Positions 1-12,540 of a stretch of DNA of 64,000 bases are shown here, piece by piece. Position 1 is the first letter of the stretch; every line of letters starts with the position of its first letter. The stretch comes from Phragmites australis (taxonomy: Eukaryota > Streptophyta > Magnoliopsida > Poales > Poaceae), in NCBI RefSeq assembly GCF_958298935.1, contig NC_084943.1, forward strand, positions 19,213,001 to 19,277,000. Direction: 5' to 3'. The position numbers and the translations under genes are program-made. The notes beneath the pieces were generated by a model. It worked only from the letters and a program-made list of their open reading frames with translations, was not told the origin of the DNA and did not search any database.

Positions 1-2711
1 GGCCTCATCGGCTCATACCTCACGATGGGCCTTAAGTCCTCATGGTCGGGCTAGAGGGAGGACCGGTTCTACCTCAAGACCGAGGACACCATGGATAATA
101 TCCGTCTGCCGAGCGAACTGGCTCAGTACCATGAGGACTAGGGAACCACCCCCACGCCCACCACGGAGTTGTTGGTCCTCATGGCTCGGGTCAAGAATCT
201 CGTGAGCACCGGGCTAACGGGAGCGGGCATCGTCCGTGACTTCGTCAAGCGCCGATTGTGCCCCTGCGAAGGAGAGAGCACACGTCCTATTTGTACACCG
301 GGAGGGATAAGTCACTCGAGAAAGCTCCACAGGTAATGTCGCATCCCTTTTCATGGCGTATGCTTGTTGATCATATGGTATCTTACATATTCCCTTATCT
401 CAGAGTTGGTCGACGATGTCATTGACTAGTGGGTCAAACTCCTGATGGCGGCCACTGCGAGGAAGAATGGACCTCCGTGAGACGCTTTTCCGCTGTGCGA
501 TCTGTCGCCTTCAGAGAGGGCCCACTGCATGGTATGCCTGGCTTTTTCTTATATTTTTTTATCCTCGATCTTCCCATAGGTTGAGGTTTCATAGTTTGTA
601 CTACAACAGGATCTTCCACTAGTCGACGTATTGCGTCTGGTGACTGCTGAGGCCATGGCCGTAGAAGTCAGCACAGCTGGTCGTGGAGGTTGCCAGACTG
701 CCTAGAGCTAGACGGAGGCTAACGGTGGTGGTCTCAAGAGTGGCGCTGGCCAGCAAGGAGCTGACGCACGTTGCTCCGACCAGCCTGACCCCGACAATGT
801 GCCCACCTACCAGACATCGCTCAACCACACCCCTTCTGCCTAGACCGAGAGCGGTCAGGCTGCTATCGGCCGAGCATTTGCGCTTAGGGGGGAAAGACTA
901 GCGGGGGACTCGTCTGTCCTAGATGCGTCCAAGCACATCCGTGGGTCGTCTGTAGACCTGTCTTCCTCGAACAGCTGGTCCAGTGGCTTCGTGAGGACCA
1001 AGCTCGTGCTCACATCACCACGTCCGCGGTGAGTTCTCTGGTTGGTGTAGGATACACCGAATTTGTATTCTCCTTTTGATTATGTGGTTCTGTTGTTGTT
1101 GCAGGCCCTCGACCGCTCATACGGCCCTGGTCGTGACTCCCCCTCTGGCGCCACAGTAGGGCATTCTAGTCCCTCCTCCAGCGTCCTCTTTGGCCCTGGG
1201 AGCACTAATCATGACTCCTGTGCTGACGGAGCTGGTCATGGAGCCCGTTCCAGAATCCGACCTGCTCTCTGTGGTCGCCCGTTTCCCGAGCTCGGTTCGC
1301 AAGCTGGTTGCTGACAAGGAGGCGGCAGCGAGTAGGTGCGTCGAGCTGGAGACGCAGCTGGCTCAAGAGAAGGAGGCGAGGCTCGTGCTTCAGTAGAAGT
1401 ACAATGAGCTCCAGCACTAGCGAGCTGTGCTCGCCGCCAAGAACCTCTAGCTCCAGGCAGATGAGCATACCACCCATGAACTTCTCCTGGATGCCTTTAA
1501 GGTGTTGGCGGATACCTTGGGGAAACTTAGGCTGGACATCATTGAGCTGAAGTCATGACCCACAGCCCTGTCCTGGGCCGATGCCACCAAGGTTCTCTCG
1601 GAGAGGTTTCCTAAGCTCTCAGGTATCCTGGTGGTGAGAGCTGCGGAGGACGTGACGGAGGCAGTGAGGGAGACTGTGGGGTACGTCCGGACCCCAAATT
1701 CAATCTAGATGTCATTCGGGAGGGTGTCGCGGCCATCGGACCTGAAGCCGAGGAGAAGCTGCGGCAGGAGTGGCAAGGGGCTGTAGATTTCGTGGAGTCT
1801 GTTTTTAGGGTGGAGACCGCCAAGGAGTAAGAACCAAGCAGTAACTCTGGTTTTGAAATATATCTAGATGATGCCTTTTGTTTTCTGATATGCTTGTGTT
1901 GTTGTTTTGGTCATAGAATCCACGACATGTCCGAACCTGGTGCTCACTCCAAGCCCCCGACCACGCCCATAAACAGAGAGCGGCTAGAGCCGACTGGCCC
2001 CTCTGCTCGCAGTGTGCCCTCGACCACGCATACCGACGACTTGGTGACCAGCGTACTCAGAAGGGGGTGACAGAGTGTGAGCAGGGTTTTGCGGTCAAGA
2101 GAGCGAGTTTGCAGGGCGATCTCCAAGGTACGTTGGTCTGACCATCTAAGCTACGTGCAGTCTTAGGCTAGCTACATAAAATTTTGACAAGCTGACTCCT
2201 GCATGGCTCTTGTCCTATTTGTCGACCAGCTTGTCGGGAGGAGCTACATACGGTACGGTGGGACCTGGCATAAATGACTAGGGAGAACGACCAGCATCGA
2301 GAACAGTTCTACGATTGCCTTAGTCTCTTTCGGGATGAACTCCTCGCGACGCAGAGGGACCGGGAGCAGATGGTCAGGGAGAACGACGATCGGTGCGAAA
2401 ATTTCTATGATTGCCTTAGCCGGGCTTTTATCCCCTTCGACTCATTGCTCTGGTCCGCCAGCATTTAGGTTCGCCCAACACCCGAGAACACTATGAACGG
2501 TCATATTGACTGGTTTTTGGCGGCCTCCAAGGAGGCTCGTGATCTCGAGGATAGGCTTCACATGATGGTGGGTGACCACTTGCTGGATGGTGGAGCCACC
2601 AGCGCCTGCCTTGCCTTGGCATACGTCCAGGAGCATTTTCTAGACATTGACCTTATCCTGGCAATTTCTGAAGGCTTTGCCGATGCTACGAGGACCACAG
2701 AGGAGCTTTGA
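1..2711 (+). pseudogene. Broken antisense ORF of a Tat-lineage gypsy element
   Basis: The plus strand shows a string of short broken frames that read like the 'gypsy-type transposon' (Transposase_28-like) proteins of grass genomes. One early segment reads GLTGAGIVRDFVKRRLCP. Later pieces at 1190-1396, 2274-2468 and 2493-2711 are Glu/Arg-rich and coiled-coil-like. Many in-frame stops rule out a working protein. The LTR and pol remnant further right are on the minus strand. An opposite-strand ORF downstream of pol is a known trait of Tat-lineage elements, so this is best read as that extra ORF. The strand and decay are seen directly; the family link is from recall and moderately sure. Confidence 0.5.
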
Positions 2712-2959
2712 GGTCAGGCTGACCTATATCTGTTTGTCGTTGGTTCTCTTTTTTGGACTATTTGGTTTGATCCCCTACTACATGTTTTTGGGTCCCGGGT
2801 GCGGCCTGGGGTTTGCTTTGTAATGAGAGGACTTGTTATTTACGCAAAGTTTTTTTCTGTGCTCAGGTAGTGAGTAGATTAGGAGTGCTTGCTATGCATG
2901 AGGGGATCACATTGCACTGCTCATGAGTTAGGTTCCAAGCGCTAGCAATGGATTAGCGT

Positions 2960-3587
2960 GACAAGTCCCTCGGTGGTGATTAGTGCTCGACCCGGGTTGG
3001 GACCTGTGGGCTCATGGTCGTTAGGGTGGCCCTCAGCACGACAAGCCCCTCGGTGGCGACCAGTGCTTGACCCAAATTGGGACCCGTGGCCTTGTGGTCG
3101 TGATCCTACGAGCGTCTATACCTTTCACTTTGCGCGAGTGGCTTGCTTTTGTTCCATGGTGTAGTCGCTCGTGAGTTAGGTTCCTGCGCTCATGATGACT
3201 TTTGTTCTGACAAGTCCCTCGGTGGCGATCAGTGCTCAACCCGGGTTGGGACATGTCGTCTCGTGGTCGTTAGGGTGGCCCTCAGCACGACAAGCCCTTC
3301 GGTGGTGACCAGCGCTAGACCCGAATTGGTACGCGTGGCCTTGTGGTCGCGATCCTATGAGCGTCTATACCTTTCACTTTGCGTGAGTGGCTTGCTTTTG
3401 GTCCGACAAGTCCCTCGGTGGAGATCAGTGCTCAACCCGGGTTGGGACATGTCGTCTCGTGGTCGTTAGGGTGGCCCTCAGCACGACAAGCCCCTCGGTG
3501 GTGACCAGCGCTAGACCCGAATTGGTATGCGTGGCCTTGTGGTCGTGATCCCACGAGCATCTATACCTTTAACTTTGCGCGAGTGGC
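2960..3587. repeat. Tandem repeat block, about 196-bp unit, three copies
   Basis: Three units start with GACAAGTCCCTCGGTGG at 2960, 3209 and 3405. The last two are 196 bp apart. The first unit is about 53 bp longer because of an extra segment at about 3155-3208. Each unit holds an internal half-repeat (GACAAGCCCCTCGGTGG) about 82 bp after its start and ends in a CTATACCTTTCACTTTGCG-like stretch. It lies between the pol scrap and the antisense ORF of the gypsy element, the place where Tat elements often carry variable tandem repeats. Confidence 0.85.
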
Positions 3588-4448
3588 TACATCTGGTTCT
3601 AACCCCACCAAGGTGAGTGATCGGGTGGAAAAAAACTTGGCTGCTAGGGAAACAGACACAGATTCTAATAGTTCTAGCCTCCAATCATCTGGTCAGAAGA
3701 AGAAGAACTCTGACCAGGCGGTCAAGCCTTTGAAATGTAAAAACTTACAATTTGTGGGAAATTGTTTCTGTTTGTGAAATCCTGCAAAATAGAGAGCCTA
3801 GTTTCTAAAACTTTAAAAGACTTACAAGTCATGTTTCCATGCTCGTCCGGAAGGCCCTGTAAAATAGGAAAATAGTCTCTTTTCCGAGTAGCCTTACATA
3901 TAGAACTGATGCTCTGTGAGCTGTGTGGTTTGTGGCCGACCTCCGTGGTGGACTTGACCATGCCAGGTCGGGAACTATAGATCGCATCGGGGTTGCCCGT
4001 GACTAGTGTCCGTTCTGAACCTTGTGGTTGTGAAAAAGCCTGGGGTTTTGTTGGCATTGGGCTACTCAAAGTTAGAGCACGTTCATGAAACTCTTCGCTC
4101 GAGTCTATATCACACTGTCGCCGCTCCACCTGGTCACTACCCGAGTAGTTGGCCATCGAAGGTGGTTGACAGGCTATCTCTTACTGTTGAATCGAGTCTC
4201 GTGGTTCATAGTTATTCGGTGCTTGGGCTAGTTGGTTGATGTATCGGCCATAGTACAGTCATAGCACGCATCATTTCATCAGCTCACGAGCATCCTGGAG
4301 GACCATGGGCCGAGAGAATCCTTACTGGAACACTTTTTCGACCAGAGAGTGGTATGAAGCGTGACCACCACTGATGCCTCAGAGGATGTTGGGAAACGTT
4401 GTGCTCCCCTTCCTGAGTGACGTATTTTAGTAAAAAGTCATTGCTCCT
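3588..4448. other. Non-coding interior of the decayed gypsy element
   Basis: No gene is supported here. The open frame at 3722-4156 on the minus strand has no recognisable domain and looks like chance. The stretch lies between the tandem repeats and the pol fragment and probably belongs to the same element. Confidence 0.4.
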
Positions 4449-4830
4449 TCAGTGGTAAAGGCGTCCCTCTACCAAGGAGTATTTTTTGTGAGCTTGCCGC
4501 ATGACCTTTTCTGCTGATATATCATCATCAGGGGTTGCTTGATTCTGAAGGTGGTCCGAGATCTGATCCATCCAGGCTACACCCGAATCAAGCAGGGTGA
4601 CCACATGATGGCCACCCGAGGTCAACGGCATCGAAGGAGGCATTGCCTCCAAAGGGGTTGCCTCTAGTGCTCTATTTCTAACCAAAGCATCTCTTCCACG
4701 TCTGTCCGAGATCGTAGTGGGTGGTCATGTGAATCTTTTTTTTCAAAGACTCCGACCAGGATAGGTGCATAAGAAGAGGCCAGACGGGCCAGCTCACCGA
4801 CCTAAGAAGTTATCCTTGCGAGGGACAATG
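4449..4830 (-). pseudogene. Gypsy pol fragment (RNase H to integrase linker)
   Basis: The minus strand encodes, across a frame break, a piece beginning ELARLASSYAPILVGVFEK, followed by a segment with a Trp-Met-Asp-Gln motif, then DDDISAEKVMRQAHKKYSLV and GRLYH. This order matches the stretch between RNase H and the integrase zinc finger of Tat-type Ty3/gypsy polyproteins, where a 'linker, acidic patch, EAxRxARRAKxY, dGxLYR' pattern is usual. It lies only about 0.9 kb from the LTR that should be at the 5' end, so gag, protease and reverse transcriptase are missing. It is a remnant, not a gene. Confidence 0.65.
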
Positions 4831-5059
4831 CTAGACTTCAAAGCTGATGAAGCGTCACTCTAGCTTTCTTATTTTGGAGCATCGCCGTTGGCTAGCCTGA
4901 GCATTGTCACACTATATGTACTTGGGTTATGACCAGTAGCGAGTCCCTCATCGCTAGTTAGTGGATTAACCCTTATACACGTGTTTCTCGTATTCTAATT
5001 AACAAGCCCTTATACTCTGCAATATCGTCTAATAATTGGAAGAAACATAACTAAACTAT

Positions 5060-5684
5060 GTACCTGAGGAGGTCGGTAGTTCGTGGGGTCGCGCTCGTTC
5101 CAACCTCGGTTTCGGATGCCCTTCTTGCCAGACGACCCATACCGTGTTCGCAACATGTGGTCTTCTGATGTTCTGAGCAAGCTATTTCTTTTCCGGCTAT
5201 CTGTAAAAAAGCGACTATTCTTTCTTTCAAAAAAAAAAAAGAAGAGCGGAAGACCCTTTTTTCGTCCTCCGGATGAACCTGCTCAATGAGGGCTCATATC
5301 TAGTTAGCTTCAGGGTACCCTTTTACCTGATTAAGGATCTTACCTTGCCGGCGGCTCTAAGTCATTCCGTAAAAAGAGGGGAACACATAGGATGGTTGGC
5401 GAACCATCCCAGCATGGAGGGGGGCTTTCCGGACAGCCCTGTAGTTGCTGGGGCAGTTTTCCCCCAAGGCACACGGCCTGGAGTCTATCATCAGGACCCA
5501 GCAGCGTGAAGGTCTCTGCAGTCCCCGGGCTCATCTAGATCTTACTTCATGGTGAACACCCCACGACAACTCGAGTCCTTGGAGCCAGGCTTGTCGGTTG
5601 CGGTGGATCCGGTCATGGGTAGCCCAAACACACCACATAAATTTACCAAGATGCGAAAAACACGCCCCTACCTGGCGCGCCAAA
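5060..5684. other. Non-coding segment next to the LTR, PBS-like start
   Basis: The right edge reads CCTGGCGCGCCAAA immediately before the LTR. On the minus strand this is TTTGGCGCGCCAGG, the usual start of the internal region and primer-binding site in this retroelement group. The rest (5083-5530) has open frames but no domain I recognise. Its texture, with an A-run and GAAGAGCGGAAGACC, differs from the surrounding element. Confidence 0.4.
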
Positions 5685-6492
5685 TGTTGAGGGTTAGTCC
5701 CTGACAATGATACCAGGGCATACCTGACAACGGGCACGTGATCCGTGACCTAGGGCCGTATGTCCTAGTTGTGTGAGTGTGATGAACTCAATAACACCAG
5801 GAGTTATCCAGGTTTGGGCCTCCCTTGGGACAATAGCCCTACATCCTATGTATTTTTTTATATGGGTATGAATGAACTGGATACCCTCTACCTCTTCTCC
5901 ATGTCTCCCTCCCTTTATATATCCGAAGGAGAGAGGACTTACATAGGGACCCAAGCTAGACTCAGACCTAACTAATCCTTCTAACATATGCCCATCATTA
6001 CGGCAAGTGACCGCATTCCACTTGCATGTCAGTCTGCAGGGTCTGTGCCATCGGTCCCACGCTCGTGCCATCCTTATCATTTGGTCTGCCAGGTCCCGTC
6101 CCTATGCGTTGTCTGTGCTCCTGCAAAACCTACTGCCACGCTTTGTCAGGCTGTCCTGTAGTGTTTAATGCTACGGGACGGGACACGACAAGCCTGTGCC
6201 GATCACGCCTAAGTCCGCTCGAAGGACGACCTGGGTTAGAGATAACACTTGAGTGAAAAAGTATGTAATAAAATTAGACTGATTAGGCACATACCTATCC
6301 CGCGACTAGAGAAAACTAGTCATGGGGTTTCCCTCTAAGACCTGGAGACTGGTCGGAGAAACTGGTCATGTGATCGCTGGCTGGACGCGTTGAGAGACCA
6401 TGCTCCTGCCCAATCATGACGTGTAGAAAAGGTTGATATTTGACCGTCGTGGTTCCCCTTGCCAGGGGACCGTATTATTCTTTACACCGACA
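5685..6492 (-). mobile_element. LTR of a Tat-lineage gypsy retrotransposon
   Basis: On the minus strand the segment starts TGTCGGTGTAAAG (at 6492) and ends CCCTCAACA (at 5685), giving the canonical TG...CA ends over 808 bp. It is followed at once by the PBS-like TTTGGCGCGCCAGG. That order makes it the 5' LTR of a minus-strand element whose body runs leftward. The matching LTR would lie outside the window, so no target duplication can be tested. Confidence 0.65.
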
Positions 6493-8480
6493 TATACAAT
6501 GGCATGTAGTTCATGACCTATATGTCATTATGACATCCATAAATTTACTAATCAAAATAATATCTTCATGTTATAGGGATCTATATGTTAATGAGGTAAA
6601 ACTACTATAGGGATGTGATAATTGATATTTAAATCTAGCATGGTTGGATACATCTTATTTTTTAAAAAATAAGCGCAAGAATCACTCAAATTAGAACTAA
6701 AATGAAGAAGTTATGAGAGATTGAAGTTTCAGGGGCTTTTATGCAAAAGAGCTATTTCTGGAATTATTTGTGTACTGAAAGATTAAATTGTTGACTGGAC
6801 AGTTGACTGAGTGACTTTTGATGATGTGGCAGACCAACAAGGATGACACATCAGTAGGGTTACTAATGTGGAAGGCTGAGGTAGCAGGATGATGTGTGCA
6901 TACACATAGCTAATGAGGTGGCATGGCTGTCATGGCACTGGGTTGGCTTTTTGGACTGAATTGGTGCTGACGTGGATGGATGAGATGGCAAGCAGTACTG
7001 ACTAGATTCATGTTGACACGTGGCATCATGGGATTGGTGGATGAATGGGTATATTCTAATCTAATCTATATGGTTGATGATGGATCCGACGGTTCAAGAG
7101 GGTGAGGGAGGATTGTGGTGGCCGGCGGGAACAGATCCACAACGGAGGCTCGCCGGAGTTCGGCGAAATCCTCGTCGCTGGCGTCGGTTTTCAACGACGA
7201 GCGTCGGAGGAACTTCGGGAGTGCGAGGGGAACTCGTTTGGCGGCTTACCTCAAGTGGCACAGCACTGGAAGGGGGTTAGCGACGGTGAGGTGATGTAGC
7301 GGTGGTTGGGTCATGTCGAGACGGGGTCTCCGGCGGTCGAGGAAAAACGATGAGGATGGAGGCTTGCTCGGGAGGCGGCGACAGAGCTTGAGGATGGCTT
7401 GGCGGTGGCTATGCGACACAGATGCGGCTAGTCGGCGAGTTCGACCGAGAGGTAGCAACGGTGACGGCGATGGAGTTGCAATGCGTTGCCTATCAAAGTC
7501 GTCCAACGCTTCCACCCCCTCTTGCCCTTGTTACGCAACACGCCAACAAAGAACCTTGGTTCCATTTAGGCGATTTGGTGAAATCAAGCACGAGAGGCGG
7601 TGACTTGTGACGGGATTGGATCGGGGCGCATCGGGCACTACTTATAGCCCCTAGGGAGCCGTGTGAGGCTGGGAATCGGTGGCAGCACGACATACTCGAC
7701 TCGGACTCGACCGAAGTCCTGGAGGGAGACGATGGCGCGACGGACCCACGAGGCAGTGACGCACGATGAAGGCGAACAAACGCGAGGTGCCATCGAGAGC
7801 GGCTGATGCAGTGTCTGGGCCAAGGCAAACGCGAGAGCGCAACCCAGAGAGTAGGAGAGCAGCCCAGGCGGGAGGGAGAACAGGTCGAATGGGAAAAGAA
7901 AGGAGGGTGATGGGCCGACTGGCTGGGCTTGATTTTGGGGAAAAGGGGTGAAAGAGAGGAGAGAAAGGCTGCTAGCCTAGAGAGAGATTGGATTCGAATT
8001 TGAGTTAGGCTAGCTGGGCTTTAGGTTTTTTATTTTATTTTGGAATTTCTACAAAAGGAAGCTAGCAATTGAAATCTAAATAAAACTTCAAATGAAGTTT
8101 AAAAATTCTAGAAAATTCAAAAAACTTTTGAAAACATTTAGAAGCCAAAATAAAAATATTTTGAGTTTATGAAAACATTTTAGCATTTTGAAAATTAAAC
8201 TTAACTCAAATAAATTCAATTAAAATCCAAATGAGTTCAAATAAAATCCAATAAAAACAAGAGAAAACTCACAACTCAAAATAAAACCTGAATACCTACT
8301 TTGAGCATAATTGCATTCAAAAAATAATTATAATCTTATTCATATTTGAATTTGAATTTTAAAATAGGATTTTTCCTATTCTAATTATTTAATTTATAAT
8401 TTAATCTTGAAAAATTTAAAAAAATTTAAAAAATCTAGAAATCAAGGTGTGATAGATATCTACCGTTAACAAGTCTTAAT
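6493..8480. other. Intergenic / old repeat DNA without a supported gene
   Basis: GC-rich frames at 7074-7950 overlap on both strands without a recognisable domain. They are followed by a very AT-rich stretch (8000-8450) that ends in AAGGTGTGATA. The GC-rich body, AT-rich end and terminal GGTGTGA-like motif are what one would expect of a long, decayed LTR into which the gypsy element at 1-6492 may have inserted. No partner LTR is visible, so this is only a suggestion. Confidence 0.3.
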
Positions 8481-8828
8481 CACATAGCTTAAATTCGTTG
8501 ATCCCCTCCTAAAAAACAATCAATCACCTCTTATGACTCGTATTGTCTCATCCAACTCTGAGCCCGCTTAGCCGTGGTGTGCATTGGAGGTTAGTCATTT
8601 CTTTCTCTTTCTTTCTGTATCAATTTATTTTTCTTATTTAGAGATAAGTTGAGAAGCTTTAGAATGCATCCTTATATTTTTGTTTTCAATAAATTTTTTA
8701 AAAAAATTGTTGCCCCCGTCACGTCACAGTATCGTTGATTTATTCCGTGGAGGAGCCAACCGACGCAGATCGACCCGCTCCCTTGCTACCGCGTCGCGTC
8801 AACCCCAAGACCGCCGCCGCCGGGAGCC

Positions 8829-10816
8829 ATGGCGCGGTCCGCCGCCTCCTCCTCCGGCACCGACATCACGGTCTCCTCCTCCGGCTCCTCCTTGGGCGGG
8901 AGCGACCGGCGGCGGCGGCGGCGCCGCCACCGCAAGGAGGCCTCCTCGTGCTCGTCCGCGCTGAAGGTGCGCAAGGACCGGAGGTCCCGCCACAAGCGGC
9001 GCCGGCGGCGGTCCCCGTCCGACGACGACGGCTACAGGTGATCTCAGCCCCCTCACCCCCCCCCCCCCCACCGCCTCCGGGTTTCTGAATCTAGGGGGTT
9101 AGGCTCTGAACGACATCGTGATTTAGGAGATAGGGTTCGTGATGTAGCGATCGGGAAAGGGGTGGGATAGATTTTTTGGGTTGAAAAAACCAATGATTTG
9201 TGCGTGGATTAGCGTTGGTGTTTGAATTGTGCGCATCGTACATGTATTGGATCGTCTTGATGCATATGCTTGGATTAAGGGGACGGAGATTTGGAGCTCT
9301 TCCTTAGACAGAATCTTTTCTATGGTATTGTTGGATATTGTGTGGTATTAGGTTGGGCCAGAGCCTGGGAGTTTAGTGTATACACTGAACCTGAAATTCC
9401 ATGTTCTCTTCTCTGTAATTCTTTAGCATCTGCAAGAGTGAATTTGAAATAAATCAGATAAAATAATTGGCGTAGTTGTGTCGGTATCGATGACCTGATG
9501 ATTAGACGATTAGTTGGAGGAGATCTGGATTGGGAGATTGCGGCTACGAACGACTGCGTTGGTTGTGTGAACAAATCTCTTAATTTGTGACCAATCAATA
9601 TTCTGTTTTTTCCTGAGCTTCCTATATGAACTATTGCTATAGCTATCTTGGTGTTTTCGACTACACTGAAGAAGATTATCTTCTGTATGCAAAACTTATA
9701 ATCTTGTGAGGTTCTCCCTAGTGTTGTCATATTGAAGTATCTGATTCTCTTTGTAGTAGCACAAGCTCTTACGACAGTGGCCGTGAGGCATCTGGCAGAT
9801 CACGAAAGCATAAGAAGAGCAGCAGATCAAGAAAGGTTCTGCCAGCAACAACTTGTGCTTGTCTGATGTATTGCTTTAGTTTTTGCCGGCAGTCACCTTA
9901 TATGTATTTGGGCTCCCATTGTATTTCCTTATGTGACAGTCTAGGGAGAGGGACCGAAGCAAGGATAGACATCATAAACGAGACAAGAGTAAACATAAAG
10001 AGGTAAAATTCATATTTATTCAGAAACTACTTTCCCTTTGCCATGGCTTAACATTTTGGTAAATTGGAACATTATCAGAACATTATCACATCCAATAATT
10101 TTGATCTGGAAATCAACAAGTGTTGGTGATAGAAGTATGTATTGTTGTTTATTTTTCGACACAAGAGGTCCTTACATTTCTTTGCGCCTGTTTCTGGGTT
10201 GGCTCTTTGACATTGGAGCTGGGGTTCGTGAACGGGTGACAACATGGTGGATTGGCTTGCTGGTTGTATTGTTGGTTGGTTCTATTCTCATCAATACGAG
10301 AGCTCTATACAGAAGAAAGAGAGTGAGCGTGCTGATGGTCCTGTCCAGCTCTCCAAGGTATAAGATATTTTGCTTTGCATCTTAATTACTTGTTGTGTTT
10401 ATCATTTTGAAACACTTATTATTTTTGTCAATTAGTTCCTTGGACGCGACAAGGAAAAGGAGGAAGGTGTTCAGAGGAGTGCAATCTCTGGTAAAAAGGT
10501 GAGGGAAAATGTTTAACTTTTTTGTGGTGTTGCGTTGTACAAAGTGAAGTAGTATCTACTAAAATCAAAATTCTTTCAGATCTAATTAGTACTGTAAATA
10601 GTAGTTTGATGATCCCAGACTAATCCATTCAATCTGTTATTCAGAGAAAACAAAATGTGTTGTTTCTGTTACAAATGCAATGAAAAGCAAATGAGTTGTT
10701 CATTTGACTTACTTAATGTGTAGATAATGATGAAGCTTGAGAAATCAAAGGAAGATAAGGAGGCAGAGAGCAAGCGTAACAAGTTATTGAAGTTTCTAAA
10801 TGCCAGCTATGATTGA
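8829..10816 (+). CDS. Arg/Ser/Lys-rich small nuclear-type protein, 6 exons
   Basis: Exons 8829-9037, 9757-9835, 9940-10002, 10313-10357, 10436-10498 and 10724-10816 join in phase, all with GT-AG introns, to encode 183 residues ending KLLKFLNASYD. Exon 1 opens MARSAASSSGTDI, then a poly-Ser stretch and the basic runs DRRRRRRRHRK and RSRHKRRRRR. Exons 2-3 add RS/RD/KH-rich sequence (SGRSRKHKKSSRSRK, RERDRSKDRHHKRDK). The C-terminus is a charged helix with a short hydrophobic end. The composition suggests a nuclear protein of the SR-like or splicing-associated type, but there is no RRM or zinc knuckle and I cannot name the family. The start is the first ATG after a GC-rich leader (GCCGGGAGCCATGG) with a good plant start context. 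Intron 1 begins just before a C-run at about 9057-9069. Exon structure is confident; function is inference. Confidence 0.8.
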
Positions 10817-11987
10817 CAGTTTGCTGGAAGTGGTGACTCAGTATTATTAACTCTGGATTGTCTTACTACAGCTTAGTCATGGGTGCTTTTGATGGTCCTC
10901 ATAAGCCTTTTATTGGGTTTGTTCCAAGTTTATCACATGAACATCAATGTTTCTTTGTGGTACTGAAATAGTGACTGGACAAGGTCTAAACTTGAGCATT
11001 ACCAGTTTTGTACTTTCCGTAACTTCTTTGTGGTTCCTTTTGTCAAACTGTTTCACGCCACCCTTGTAGCATTTTACTTTTATGTTGCTGAAGAATGAAA
11101 CTTGTGAATTTGCGAACTTGTTTGCCCGCTGTATCCGCACTTGAGTGTTGTTGCCGAAAGGACACTGCACATTCACAAACTTGCATTGGTTCAATTGAAC
11201 AGTACAACAAAAATTGATTGAGACCGCATGAATGACCTACTTGTTATGGGACACTATGTATAGAAAACTGGCAAAGCTATATTCTGGTGCGGAAATTCTT
11301 TACGTTCTCACAAGAATTGACCTGTTTTCTGTGAATTCTTGTGGTCCAAACAGGTCCTAGGCCGTACCTCCTACATCCAGCATCTGTTGTGATTCTACGC
11401 GATGGCACCTACATTTCACCCTGCCCACGCTTATCTTTATCATAGTCGTGCTTTGCTGTGCACGTACTCTCTTCTTTATTTGTTGTTGTCGTGCCTAAAT
11501 GGAGTCACTACAGAGTGAAGATCAAACCATCCTCTCAATCCTTGGGCTTGGTCAACAGCCGGAGCCTCCTCGTCCCCCTTGCAGCCGGCATCACTGCACA
11601 GGTCGGTGTCATACTTCGATTTAATTGGTTCGTTTGTTAAGTTTGATCGGCCAAACAATGATGGTTACAAACTAGTGAATTATCTCTTCTTGATTTGATC
11701 ACTTGTTCATGAGAGCAGCATCAATCAAACACATGCCCAGCCAATCACAAGCTGAGCACTTTGTCTTATGAACAACTAAAAGGTTGGGGACATGTTTATG
11801 ACTGTCCAACCCTTCACACTACTGCTTTGATCTTTATTTCGTACTGAACTTACCGAATGCTCCTTTTGAAAAAACATGCACCCTATTAGGCAGGTTAGGT
11901 CTGCTAGCATTCATCTGACCTCACCTTTTTCTTGTAGTCTACCTTCTTGTTCTTCCATGAAACGGCCCACCTCTATACGTTGCGGGT

Positions 11988-12540
11988 GCCACTAAACTTG
12001 GGGTGAAACTGCTTACCTCTATAAGTTCGAAAGACATTGTAGTCCTCCCAAGCCTAATTCATTTGCTCCATCTCATGTCGGCGTTGTGAAAAAGTCATTA
12101 AATTCTCGATTAGAAACATGTGGTAGCAATTTACTTGCAATTTTTTTGGTTATTAAGTGAAAATTTGATTATTAAACCTAACACACGGAATGAAATCCTG
12201 GCTGCTCAATTGTAGGCAGCTGCCTGCTTCCAGAAGAGAGAAATTGTGGTTGAGCTAAAGTTCTGTTTCTAGAAATTATTGTGGTCATATCTGAAGAAGA
12301 GACTCAAGAGATTGTATAGATTGACGTTGTCCTATAGGAAATATGTGTTTTTTCTGTCATCTAGTACATGTTGTAAGAGGAATTTAGCGGGCTAGTGGTG
12401 CTTTCTTCAGGTTTTTGTCGGGGGATTAATGTGTGCCACTAAAGTTGGGATGAAATTGCGCCCACCTACACCATGTTGGTGTTGTGAAAAAATCATTAAA
12501 ATCTCAATTAGAAACATGTCTATCAATTTACTTGCATCTA
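11988..12540. repeat. Pair of dispersed direct repeats about 440 bp apart
   Basis: The segment near 11988-12140 (GTGCCACTAAACTTGGGGTG ... TTGTGAAAAAGTCATTAAAT ... GAAACATGTGG) recurs diverged near 12433-12540 (GTGCCACTAAAGTTGGGATG ... TTGTGAAAAAATCATTAAAA ... GAAACATGTC). The order of motifs is kept, so this is a local duplication or two copies of one unknown repeat. Confidence 0.6.

Noticed and set aside
7074..7951. Overlapping GC-rich ORFs on both strands
   Set aside because: No domain, and frames on both strands are equally open, as in GC-rich repeat DNA.
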